Part shown: in pieces, positions 1-6,517 of the stretch
Layout: the number at the start of each line of letters is the position of its first letter
Position numbering within the stretch: position 1 is the stretch's first letter
Origin: an uncultured Ignavibacteria bacterium
GTDB lineage: Bacteria; Bacteroidota; Ignavibacteria; Kapaibacteriales; UBA961
Length of the DNA stretch: 6,706 nucleotides
Direction of reading: 5' to 3'
Assembly (NCBI GenBank): GCA_937868245.1
Contig: CALMMI010000590.1
Location: 1-6,706, forward strand
The notes under the pieces: generated by a model
Databases searched by the model: none
What the model saw: the letters and a program-made list of their open reading frames with translations, nothing else
Told to the model about the DNA's origin: nothing
Program-made: the position numbers and the translations under genes

Positions 1-637
1 AGAATCTGTTATAAAACATAGCTCTTGGCGCTAAACTAAAAGAAGCATAGCTATTTCCTTCAAACTTGGTTTTAAATCCAAATTCTACTCTAGCTCCCAT
101 ATTAAAATTGTCGAAAGTTTTATCTACTTGATTAGAAGATGCTTCAAATGAACCAAAAGGTACAATTGTAAAGTTTGACTCTGATTTTAATGTAATGCTA
201 TTTATCAAGCTAAAATTGGTATAAAACCCTTTTGGAGCTTCCTTTCCCAAATTAAATCCAATACCAATAGGAACTTCTAAAGCGGTAATTTGATCAAACG
301 ATGTTTTACTTTTTACTGTTGGGTCATTATTTACCCATCTTTCGAATCCACCAGAAACAATTCCAAGACCTAAAATACCGTAGGCTTTTTTAGTCAAAGA
401 CTTATTTAACTCTATGCCTGCATTCATACCTAATCTACCACCTCTCATTACTGAATATTCACCTTCATATAAAAAGTCCATTGTAGGGCCTCCATAAATG
501 CGTGCATTTAGTTTTTTAGTAACAGATTTAGGATCATTGGTAACTTCTTTAATAGAAGTAGGATTGTCTTGAGCTTTTGACACAAATGAAAGAAAAGCAA
601 AACTTACTAACAAGGACGCTCTTAATAAATTATTCAT
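1..637 (-). CDS. Outer-membrane beta-barrel protein (OMP_b-brl/PorT-like), 3' end outside window
   Basis: The reverse strand is open from an ATG at 637 to the window edge: 212 codons with no stop, so the gene is partial at its 3' end. The protein starts MNNLLRASLLVSFAFLSF, a clear signal peptide with likely cleavage after SKA (residue 22) before QDN. The mature part is a run of alternating hydrophobic/polar strands with Gly and aromatic residues, for example RIYGGPTMDFLYEG, RLGMNAGIELN, YGILGLGIVSGGFERW, NMGARVEFGFKTKF and YASFSLAPRAMFYN. The segment ALEVPIGIGFNLG resembles the 'LEIPLLLKY' strand of Bacteroidota OMP_b-brl barrels. It should sit in the outer membrane; its role (structural, porin-like or secretion-related) cannot be told. 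No Shine-Dalgarno is seen upstream of the ATG, only A-rich sequence. Base composition is AT-rich (about one third G+C by eye). Seven of eight Arg codons are AGA and most Leu codons are TTA, unlike pnp next door, which hints at a different origin. The barrel call is fairly sure, the subfamily less so. Confidence 0.82.
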   Translation of the reverse strand, partial: MNNLLRASLLVSFAFLSFVSKAQDNPTSIKEVTNDPKSVTKKLNARIYGGPTMDFLYEGEYSVMRGGRLGMNAGIELNKSLTKKAYGILGLGIVSGGFERWVNNDPTVKSKTSFDQITALEVPIGIGFNLGKEAPKGFYTNFSLINSITLKSESNFTIVPFGSFEASSNQVDKTFDNFNMGARVEFGFKTKFEGNSYASFSLAPRAMFYNRF

Positions 638-665
638 ACGTTTTATGTTTATTTTTATATTTTTT

Positions 666-673
666 AAAGGTGG
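666..673 (+). promoter_or_regulatory. Ribosome binding site that fixes the pnp start
   Basis: AAAGGTGG lies 5 bases before the ATG at 679 and is a good Shine-Dalgarno match. It is the main reason for choosing 679 rather than the in-frame TTG at 577. A second ATG follows at once (682). Initiation at either would change the protein by only one residue. Confidence 0.7.
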
Positions 674-678
674 CATTT

Positions 679-2907
679 ATGATGCATACAGTATCTCTAC
701 AACTCAACGGCAAAGAGTATTCCATAGAAACAGGAAGATTTGCCAAACTTGCGCAAGGCGCAGTAATGGTTCGCTACGCCGACACAATGGTACTCGTTAC
801 CGTTTGTGCGAGCAGCGAATCCCGCGATTTGGATTTTGTTCCGCTTACAGTGGAATATCGCGAAAAAACAGCAGCTTCCGGTAAAATCCCGGGTGGTTTC
901 TTCAAACGTGAAGGTAAACCTTCCGATAAAGAAGTACTTTCGGCTCGTCTTATCGACCGTCCAGTTAGACCTCTCTTCCCTAAAACGTGGAGACACGAAA
1001 CACAAATCGTAGCAACAGTTTTCTCATCAGATCAGCTTCATGATTCTGACACACTTGCAGCAGTCGGTGCTTCGGCAGCAATTATGCTTTCAGGTCTTCC
1101 TTTTGCTGGACCATTTGCAGAAGTAAGCATCGGACGTGTTAACGGTGAATTCATCCTTAATCCTTCGTTCAAAGATTTGGAAGAATCCGATCTTGAAATG
1201 ATCGTAGCAGGAACAGATGATGAAATCTTGATGGTAGAAGGTTCTTCCAAAGAAATTTCAGAAGAAGATTTTATCGCAGCAATCGAATTTGCTCAAGGTC
1301 ATATCAAACTGTTTACAGGACTTCAACGTGAATTGATGGCACTCGTTGGTGCATCGCCTGTTGAGCATATTGCAGCAGAACTTGATGAAACATTGGTTGC
1401 AGCAGTCAAAGCAATTGCAACTCCTGAAATTCATGCCCAAATCCGTACTAATTCTTCAAAGGAAACACGTACTGCTTTCCGCAAAACACTCAGTGCAAAA
1501 GTTGTTGATGCAATTAACGTGGATTTACCACTTTTTTCCGATACTGAAATTGCAACACGGAATAAAGTACTGAACAAAATCATCAGCAAAATCGAAAAAA
1601 GCGAAATGCGGCGCATGATTCTTGACGAAAATCGCCGTCTCGACGGTAGAACCACCACAGACATTCGTCCTATCACCTCCGAAGTTGGTGTGCTTCCACG
1701 TACACACGGTTCAGCTCTCTTTACACGTGGTGAAACACAAAGTTTAACTTCGGTTACACTCGGAACAAAAGACGACGAGCAAATTATAGATGGTTTGCTT
1801 CCTACCTATTTCCGCCGTTTCATGCTTCATTATAATTTTCCTCCGTACAGCACAGGTGAAGTTGGTCGTATGACCGGCACAAGCCGTCGCGAAACCGGAC
1901 ACGGAAATTTGGCAGAACGCGCTGTTAAAATCATGTCGCCAAACGAAACAGAATTCCCGTATGTAATCCGTATTGTTTCTGATATTCTTGAGTCAAACGG
2001 CTCATCCTCGATGGCAACAGTTTGCGCAAGCAGCTTGGCATTGTGGGATGCCGGTGTTCCACTCAAAAAAGCAGTATCGGGTATAGCGATGGGATTGATT
2101 AAAGAAGGCGATGAAGTTGCAGTTCTTTCCGACATTCTCGGTGATGAGGATTTCCTTGGTGACATGGATTTCAAAGTTGCCGGAACAGTTGACGGAATCA
2201 CAGCCTGCCAAATGGACATCAAGATTGCAGGACTTTCGATGGATATTCTCCGCAAAGCATTGCACCAAGCTCGTGACGGCAGGTTGCACATCCTTTCCAA
2301 AATGAATGAAGCACTTTCAGAGCCACGTCAAGATTTATCTCCTTATGCTCCAAGATTGACAACAATCCAGATTCCTGTAGAATCAATCGGTGCCGTTATC
2401 GGTTCCGGCGGTTCTGTTATCCGTGCTTTGTGCTTGGAATTCGGTGTGGAAATCAATATTCAAGATGATGGTACAGTTGTGATTGCAGCTACCGATGGTG
2501 AAGCAGCACTCAAAACAGTTCAACGGATTGAATCAATCATTCGTCCGCCTGAAGTTGGAATGGTTTATAATGCTACTATCAAGGAAGTTCGTGAAGGTTT
2601 AGGAGCAATTTGTGAATTCATGCCGAAAACAAAAGGTCTTCTTCACATTTCTCAAATAAGCTACGAGCCATTTGAGTATGTTGGCGATGTTCTTAAAAAC
2701 GGACAGCAAATCGAAGTGAAACTTATCGAAATTCAATCTGATGGGAAATTCAGACTCAGCCGCAAAGCTCTTCTCGAAAAACCGGAAGGTTATGTAGAAC
2801 GCGAACAACGCCCACGCGAACCAAGACACGATGACCGTCGTGATGACAGACGTGGTGGTGACGACAGACGCGGTGGTGATGACCGTCGCGGTGGATACAG
2901 AAGATAA
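679..2907 (+). CDS. pnp: Polynucleotide phosphorylase (polyribonucleotide nucleotidyltransferase)
   Basis: A 742-residue 3'-5' phosphorolytic exoribonuclease that degrades RNA to nucleoside diphosphates, acting as a trimer and often with the RNA degradosome. Numbering is from the ATG at 679. RNase PH domain 1 (about 14-145) carries the FFKREG loop (74-79) and LIDRPVRPLF (91-100). A helical linker domain follows (about 235-310). RNase PH domain 2 (about 322-535) has TRGETQ (349-354), the phosphate-site serines of SNGSSSMA (S443, S444) and DEDFLGDMDFK, with D491, D497 and K499 matching E. coli D486, D492 and K494. A KH domain (about 562-622, GSGG at 575-578), an S1 domain (about 626-697) and an Arg/Gly/Asp-rich tail complete it. 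The open frame extends up to 577, but those extra 34 codons overlap the opposite-strand signal peptide and are not PNPase-like. The S1 domain lacks its two usual Phe residues. rpsO, often next to pnp, is not present upstream. Confidence 0.97.
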   Translation: MMHTVSLQLNGKEYSIETGRFAKLAQGAVMVRYADTMVLVTVCASSESRDLDFVPLTVEYREKTAASGKIPGGFFKREGKPSDKEVLSARLIDRPVRPLFPKTWRHETQIVATVFSSDQLHDSDTLAAVGASAAIMLSGLPFAGPFAEVSIGRVNGEFILNPSFKDLEESDLEMIVAGTDDEILMVEGSSKEISEEDFIAAIEFAQGHIKLFTGLQRELMALVGASPVEHIAAELDETLVAAVKAIATPEIHAQIRTNSSKETRTAFRKTLSAKVVDAINVDLPLFSDTEIATRNKVLNKIISKIEKSEMRRMILDENRRLDGRTTTDIRPITSEVGVLPRTHGSALFTRGETQSLTSVTLGTKDDEQIIDGLLPTYFRRFMLHYNFPPYSTGEVGRMTGTSRRETGHGNLAERAVKIMSPNETEFPYVIRIVSDILESNGSSSMATVCASSLALWDAGVPLKKAVSGIAMGLIKEGDEVAVLSDILGDEDFLGDMDFKVAGTVDGITACQMDIKIAGLSMDILRKALHQARDGRLHILSKMNEALSEPRQDLSPYAPRLTTIQIPVESIGAVIGSGGSVIRALCLEFGVEINIQDDGTVVIAATDGEAALKTVQRIESIIRPPEVGMVYNATIKEVREGLGAICEFMPKTKGLLHISQISYEPFEYVGDVLKNGQQIEVKLIEIQSDGKFRLSRKALLEKPEGYVEREQRPREPRHDDRRDDRRGGDDRRGGDDRRGGYRR
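2830..2895 (+). repeat. DDRRGG repeat tail encoded at the 3' end of pnp
   Basis: The last codons of pnp encode DDRR followed by three copies of DDRRGG, then YRR and the stop. Copies differ at synonymous positions (CGT, CGC and AGA for Arg; GAT and GAC for Asp), so the array is kept at the protein level rather than being a fresh DNA duplication. It is preceded by an Arg-rich stretch (about 706-717). Such tails are probably disordered and often bind RNA; that role is inferred here. Confidence 0.85.
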
Positions 2908-2931
2908 TTCTTGCTAAAGAATGTTACTTAC

Positions 2932-2959
2932 AAAGCGAACCGCAAGGTTCGCTTTTTTT
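2932..2959 (+). terminator. Rho-independent terminator of pnp
   Basis: A perfect 10-bp stem (AAAGCGAACC with GGTTCGCTTT) closed by a GCAA tetraloop of the stable GNRA class, followed by further T residues to 2959. It begins 24 bases after the pnp stop codon. The opposite strand has no T-tract after the stem, so it should act on plus-strand transcription only. Confidence 0.93.
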
Positions 2960-3011
2960 ATGTGTGGATTTATTGGTAGTTTCGCTGATGGATATTTAAT
3001 ATGCGACGTCA

Positions 3012-3045
3012 AGACCTTCAAGGTTTTCGAAAACCTTGAAGGTCT
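3012..3045. repeat. Perfect 34-bp palindrome, probable dispersed REP-like repeat
   Basis: AGACCTTCAAGGTTTTC is followed directly by its exact reverse complement, giving 17 bp per arm with no spacer. Each arm is itself nearly palindromic (ACCTTCAAGGT at 3014-3024, ACCTTGAAGGT at 3033-3043), so the arms are also near direct repeats. It lies between the pnp terminator and the nitrilase gene, in no convincing coding frame. No T-run follows on either strand, so a simple terminator is unlikely. The pattern AGACCT-N3-AGGTTTT plus its mirror resembles intergenic palindromes I recall from Bacteroidota genomes; that resemblance is from memory. It could also be a regulator-binding site for the downstream gene. 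Confidence 0.75.
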
Positions 3046-3096
3046 AAATTCCAAAAACACAAAAGAATATGGATTAAGTTATTATTTTAATTGTCT

Positions 3097-3894
3097 ATGC
3101 TCACACTCTCAACCGTCCAATTCGCCCCAATTTTCGGTGATAAGCACTCGAATATCAAGACAATACATGACTTTATAGATTCACTTCAGTCCGATATTAT
3201 CGTGTTCCCCGAACTCTGTACTACAGGCTATTTCTTCCAAAGTAGCGAGGAGGCAATTGCAGCAGCTGAGCCGTTTTCTGGTGAAACGATGACTGCATTA
3301 CAGCAGAAATCCACAGCTCATAATCAAATCTATGTTATCGGCTTTGCTGAGCTTGGAGATGACGGCAATGCCTATAATTCAGCAGCTCTGATTATGCCCG
3401 ATGCTAATCTAACGTCTGTCTATCGGAAGACCCATTTGTTCTATAAGGAAAGCAACTGTTTTGCGGCAGGGAATTCAGGTTTTTTTGTGGTAGAAGATGC
3501 GAAACGTGATGTGAAGATTGGAGTTATGATTTGCTATGATTGGCGTTTCCCCGAGGCGGCGCGTTCGCTTGCTCTTGCAGGGGCAGACCTGATAGTATGT
3601 CCTTCCAATTTGGTGACGGACGTGTGGCATATAGCAATGCCAGCCCGTGCTCTTGAAAACAAAGTGTTTCTGGCAGTAGCAAATAGAACCGGAACGGAAA
3701 CAGGAGGTGGAGAGGAATTGGTATTTAAAGGTGAATCGGCAATATGGGGGTATAATGGTAAGATAATGGCTAAATCGGGTGTAGATGAAGAATCAATCCT
3801 CACCGTTACTATTGACCCCGCCCAGACTCGCAATAAGAGCTTTAATGCGTTTAATAATATATTTACTGATAGGCGACCGGAAATGTATAAATGA
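3097..3894 (+). CDS. Carbon-nitrogen hydrolase (nitrilase superfamily amidase)
   Basis: A 265-residue cytoplasmic enzyme of the nitrilase/amidase superfamily, which cleaves non-peptide C-N bonds through a cysteine acyl-enzyme. Numbering from the ATG at 3097, the triad is complete: E39 in IVFPELCTTGYFF, K111 in YRKTHLFYKES and C146 in VMICYDWRFPEAAR. The structural second Glu (E118) is also present. Strong family motifs continue with GADLIVCPSNLV and ARALENKVFLAVANRTGTE. Length is normal for a single-domain member (about 260-290). A TTG six bases upstream (3091) is a possible alternative start, but ATG followed by LTLSTVQFAP gives the normal first strand. No Shine-Dalgarno is visible. The substrate cannot be read from the sequence; omega-amidase (Nit2-like), N-carbamoyl amine amidase or another amidase are all possible. 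There is no linked pathway gene to help, because the preceding gene is pnp with its own terminator and the next gene converges. Confidence 0.93.
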   Translation: MLTLSTVQFAPIFGDKHSNIKTIHDFIDSLQSDIIVFPELCTTGYFFQSSEEAIAAAEPFSGETMTALQQKSTAHNQIYVIGFAELGDDGNAYNSAALIMPDANLTSVYRKTHLFYKESNCFAAGNSGFFVVEDAKRDVKIGVMICYDWRFPEAARSLALAGADLIVCPSNLVTDVWHIAMPARALENKVFLAVANRTGTETGGGEELVFKGESAIWGYNGKIMAKSGVDEESILTVTIDPAQTRNKSFNAFNNIFTDRRPEMYK

Positions 3895-3910
3895 CTACCT
3901 CCATAACATT

Positions 3911-3954
3911 AAACAAAAAACAAAAGCCGATATTGAACAAATCAATATCGGCTT
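3911..3954 (-). terminator. Rho-independent terminator between convergent genes, oriented for the DUF3108 gene
   Basis: A 12-bp perfect stem (AAGCCGATATTG at 3924-3935 with CAATATCGGCTT at 3943-3954) encloses a 7-base loop. On the minus strand it is followed by T-rich sequence interrupted by single G residues (3923 down to 3911), 22 bases after the stop of the DUF3108 gene. On the plus strand the T-tract is poor, but the hairpin could also help end the nitrilase transcript, which stops at 3894. Confidence 0.8.
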
Positions 3955-3976
3955 CGATTATCTTAGTTAGCACCTA

Positions 3977-4771
3977 TCAATCAGCCTTCGGCGGCTGCCA
4001 AGTTCCGCGTTTCCACTTCACAAGCTCAATAGTGGCACTGCCTACATACAATTTCATTTTGGCTTTGATAGGTACACGTGCATCATCTGTACTGAACCAA
4101 CCTTCGAATTTCCCTGTAATACCATAGATACCCGTCCAGTTTGCTTCACCGTTGAAATAGGTGGTTTTTATAGGGTAATCTACTGCATCAATATCCATAC
4201 TTTCTTCCTTACCTGTAAAAGCTATCGTAGTAAATACAGTATCTTCTTGAACTAGAGTAGGGATTTTAATATTGCGTTTTGCAAATAATAACTGACGCGC
4301 CGTAAAGAATAATGAACATCCGTCATTCCATTTTTTTGGAGTTGAAATACTTTTTTTGGAAATGAATTTTTTATCTTCATATTTTTCCATGTTAATTACG
4401 GTATTCTCATAATCCATTACATACTTATCAAACATCCAATTATTTTCGCTTTTTTTAGTATTGGCTGTAAATTGATGCGAATATGTAGCAGATGCATCCA
4501 TCCATGATTCGTAAATTGAGTGTAAATCCACGAAAGGAATACCAGGACGTGAGTCTATAAGTGCTTTCATCTTATATATCTTTTTGCCGTTTAGGGTTGT
4601 AGGGGTTTTTTCGGTAATCATCTTGATTGTACCAAGTTTGATACCCAAAAATGAGACTTCATACTCCAATTCCTCCCCTGGATATGCCATTTGGGATTTC
4701 GCTTCAGTAGGCGAAACAAACCATAATGCAAATGAAGTAAGTATGATGGCAGCAAGGCGGTAGATGAACAT
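3977..4771 (-). CDS. DUF3108 family exported protein
   Basis: A 264-residue protein with an N-terminal signal peptide (RLAAIILTSFALWFVSPTEA, likely cut near residues 24-27), so it should be exported to the periplasm or envelope. The mature part shows DUF3108 family features: the opening PGEELEYEVSFLGIKLGTIKM (31-51), DGCSLFFTARQLLF (150-163) in the middle, and a closing GKFEGWFSTDDARVPIKAKMK followed by LYVGSATIELV (220-251). The family is widespread in Bacteroidota, Chlorobi and Proteobacteria; a beta-rich, possibly lipid- or envelope-related role is suspected, but no activity is established that I know of. No catalytic residues stand out. The start ATG at 4771 is followed directly by the signal peptide; only a weak AGG lies 12 bases upstream. 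A terminator separates it from the protease gene upstream, so it probably has its own promoter in 4772-4818, where I cannot identify clear boxes. Confidence 0.88.
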   Translation of the reverse strand: MFIYRLAAIILTSFALWFVSPTEAKSQMAYPGEELEYEVSFLGIKLGTIKMITEKTPTTLNGKKIYKMKALIDSRPGIPFVDLHSIYESWMDASATYSHQFTANTKKSENNWMFDKYVMDYENTVINMEKYEDKKFISKKSISTPKKWNDGCSLFFTARQLLFAKRNIKIPTLVQEDTVFTTIAFTGKEESMDIDAVDYPIKTTYFNGEANWTGIYGITGKFEGWFSTDDARVPIKAKMKLYVGSATIELVKWKRGTWQPPKAD

Positions 4772-4818
4772 AAAAAATATACCTGAGAAGTTAAAAAAAT
4801 ACAGTAAATAAATACCAT

Positions 4819-4858
4819 AAAAAAATCCGACTTGACTTTACGACGGGTCAAGTCGGAT
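4819..4858 (-). terminator. Rho-independent terminator of the S41 protease gene
   Basis: A 12-bp perfect stem (ATCCGACTTGAC at 4825-4836 with GTCAAGTCGGAT at 4847-4858) has a 10-base loop and, on the minus strand, is followed by six more T residues (4824 to 4819). It starts 19 bases after the protease stop codon and lies upstream of the DUF3108 gene, so the two same-strand genes are probably separate transcription units. Confidence 0.9.
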
Positions 4859-4877
4859 AAAAGTTTAATCAACGCCC

Positions 4878-6479
4878 TTATTTCAATTTTGCAATTTTGG
4901 TTGCTTCGGGAAATAATGTAATCGCTTTTTTGAGTTGCTTATCATCTTCAAACGAAATCGGGTAGAAATACGGACTTCCGAACATCGAGCGCGCAAGCAG
5001 TGCTTTAAGACGGTTACGCAAGAATGATTCGTCAGTCTTATAATTTGCATCATTCCAAACTACGCCCTTCTGCTCGGCGATCGCTCTGAAAGATTTCATC
5101 ATTTCATCAGTAATTTTGAAATTCTTCAAGAATGCAGGGAAATTATCCTTGTAACTGTTTCTAACCGCAACACCTTCACCTTTTAGATAATTGTCCGTGA
5201 ATTCGAAAAAGATGTTCTTACGGAAAATATCACGGTAAAGTTGTGTAATTGTATCCGGTTTAACGATATAATCAGGAGTAATACCTCCGCCGCCATGAAT
5301 TGTTCTGCCGCTCGGTGTTTTGAAAATCGGATGCGTAGAGTCCGCTTTATCAGCAGCATGGTTAATGTTATCTCCTTCTTCTCCTTCTTCGCGTCCTTCA
5401 CCTTTGTAATACTTTTCTTTATCTTTATATGGGCGTTGAATCAAGCGTCCGGAAGGAGTATAGTACCGTGCAATAGTCAAACGGTACGATGAGCCATCAC
5501 CGAGTGAATACTGCTGTTGTACTAAGCCCTTTCCGAATGAAGTTTCACCCACGATAAGGCCTCTGTCCAAATCTTGTATCGCACCTGAAACGATTTCACT
5601 TGCCGATGCAGAGCCGCTGTTAACCATTACAATCAACGGAATTTTTTCGAACTCCCCACCGTCAGTAGCATAATATGTTTCATCAAGTTCAGGACGACGT
5701 GCTTTTGTATATACGATTTTAGAACCGGATGGAAGAAATTCGTCAGCAAGTTTGAATGCCTGGTCAAGGTATCCGCCGGGATTACCGCGAAGGTCAAGAA
5801 TTAATTTTTTCATTCCTTCGGCTTTAAGACGACGCGCTGCTTCTACAAATTCCGAATGAGTAGTTGCCGCAAAACGGTTCGATGAAATAACACCGATGTC
5901 AGTTCCCTGAATGATGTAGGCAGCATCCACTGTATAGATTGGAATTTTATCACGTGTAATGTCGAATTCCATCAACTTTGTTTCACCTGCACGGTGCACC
6001 ATTATTTTCACGTGTGTTCCTTTTGGACCTTTAAGTTTTTTAGGAACTTCCTCGCGTGAAAGACCAACAGCATTTTCACCGTCAATCTTCACGATTTTGT
6101 CACCGGATTGAATTCCGAGTGCTTCACTTGGTCCGCCGATAATTGGAGTGACGATAGTAATTGTGTCTTTAACAATGTCGAATTCCACACCGATTCCCTC
6201 GAAACTTCCTTGGAAATCTTCGTTTACTTTTTTCATTTGCTCGGCAGGGATATATACCGAATGAGGGTCAAGCTCATTAAGCATTCCTTTGATTGCTGCC
6301 TCGGTGAGCTTTTGCGTATCAACATTCTCCACATAATTTTTGGAGGCAGTATTAAGTACGTCGGTAAATTTCCGTACTTGCTCATACACATTATCACCCG
6401 AAATAACAGGGGCAGCAAAAACCCCGATAAGAACCCCGGCAACGATTGCAGCTGCAATCACCAATATTTTGCTTTTCAT
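4878..6479 (-). CDS. S41 family carboxy-terminal processing protease (CtpA/Prc type)
   Basis: A 533-residue periplasmic serine protease that trims or degrades envelope proteins from their C-terminal ends. Residues 4-26 (KILVIAAAIVAGVLIGVFAA) form a signal anchor or uncleaved signal. An N-terminal helical part contains NYVENVD and LDPHSVYIP (70-78). A PDZ domain (about 86-172) with the GIGV carboxylate-binding loop (95-98) recognises substrate C-termini. The S41 core (about 190-350) has LILDLRGNPGGYLDQA, the nucleophile S292 in NSGSASASEIVSGA, and general base K317 in GETSFGKGLVQQQ. The Ser-Lys spacing of 25 and Q321 match E. coli Prc (S452, K477, Q481). An acidic Gly/Glu-rich insert (about 359-370) precedes the conserved GRTIHGGGGITPD. 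A helical C-terminal extension (about 410-533) makes it longer than minimal CtpA but usual for Bacteroidota members. No Shine-Dalgarno is visible; the ATG at 6479 is directly followed by the anchor. Substrates are unknown. Confidence 0.96.
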   Translation of the reverse strand: MKSKILVIAAAIVAGVLIGVFAAPVISGDNVYEQVRKFTDVLNTASKNYVENVDTQKLTEAAIKGMLNELDPHSVYIPAEQMKKVNEDFQGSFEGIGVEFDIVKDTITIVTPIIGGPSEALGIQSGDKIVKIDGENAVGLSREEVPKKLKGPKGTHVKIMVHRAGETKLMEFDITRDKIPIYTVDAAYIIQGTDIGVISSNRFAATTHSEFVEAARRLKAEGMKKLILDLRGNPGGYLDQAFKLADEFLPSGSKIVYTKARRPELDETYYATDGGEFEKIPLIVMVNSGSASASEIVSGAIQDLDRGLIVGETSFGKGLVQQQYSLGDGSSYRLTIARYYTPSGRLIQRPYKDKEKYYKGEGREEGEEGDNINHAADKADSTHPIFKTPSGRTIHGGGGITPDYIVKPDTITQLYRDIFRKNIFFEFTDNYLKGEGVAVRNSYKDNFPAFLKNFKITDEMMKSFRAIAEQKGVVWNDANYKTDESFLRNRLKALLARSMFGSPYFYPISFEDDKQLKKAITLFPEATKIAKLK

Positions 6480-6517
6480 TTTGTTTGTGATGGGTTTAAT
6501 AAAAAATGTTATAATTT

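Noticed and set aside
577..678. N-terminal extension of PNPase from the TTG at 577
   Set aside because: The 34 extra residues do not resemble any PNPase, overlap the opposite-strand barrel signal peptide, and a good RBS stands before the ATG at 679 where family similarity begins.
1830..2300. 156-codon open frame on the minus strand inside pnp
   Set aside because: It lies wholly within the strongly conserved RNase PH domain 2 of pnp, shows no family features and is explained as a shadow of codon bias.
2830..2895. Tandem repeats at the end of pnp as a CRISPR or mobile-element trace
   Set aside because: The units are 18-bp in-frame codon repeats with synonymous variation and no spacers, fully explained by the Arg/Gly-rich protein tail.
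2973..3000. Possible sigma70-like promoter (TTGGTA, 16 bp, TTTAAT) upstream of the nitrilase gene
   Set aside because: The match is modest in AT-rich DNA, Bacteroidota-type promoters have other boxes, and the palindrome would lie between it and the gene. Not enough to annotate.
2921..3178. 85-codon plus-strand frame covering the pnp terminator and the 34-bp palindrome
   Set aside because: It starts within the terminator region, is composed of terminator, palindrome and the out-of-frame start of the nitrilase gene, and has no protein-like pattern.
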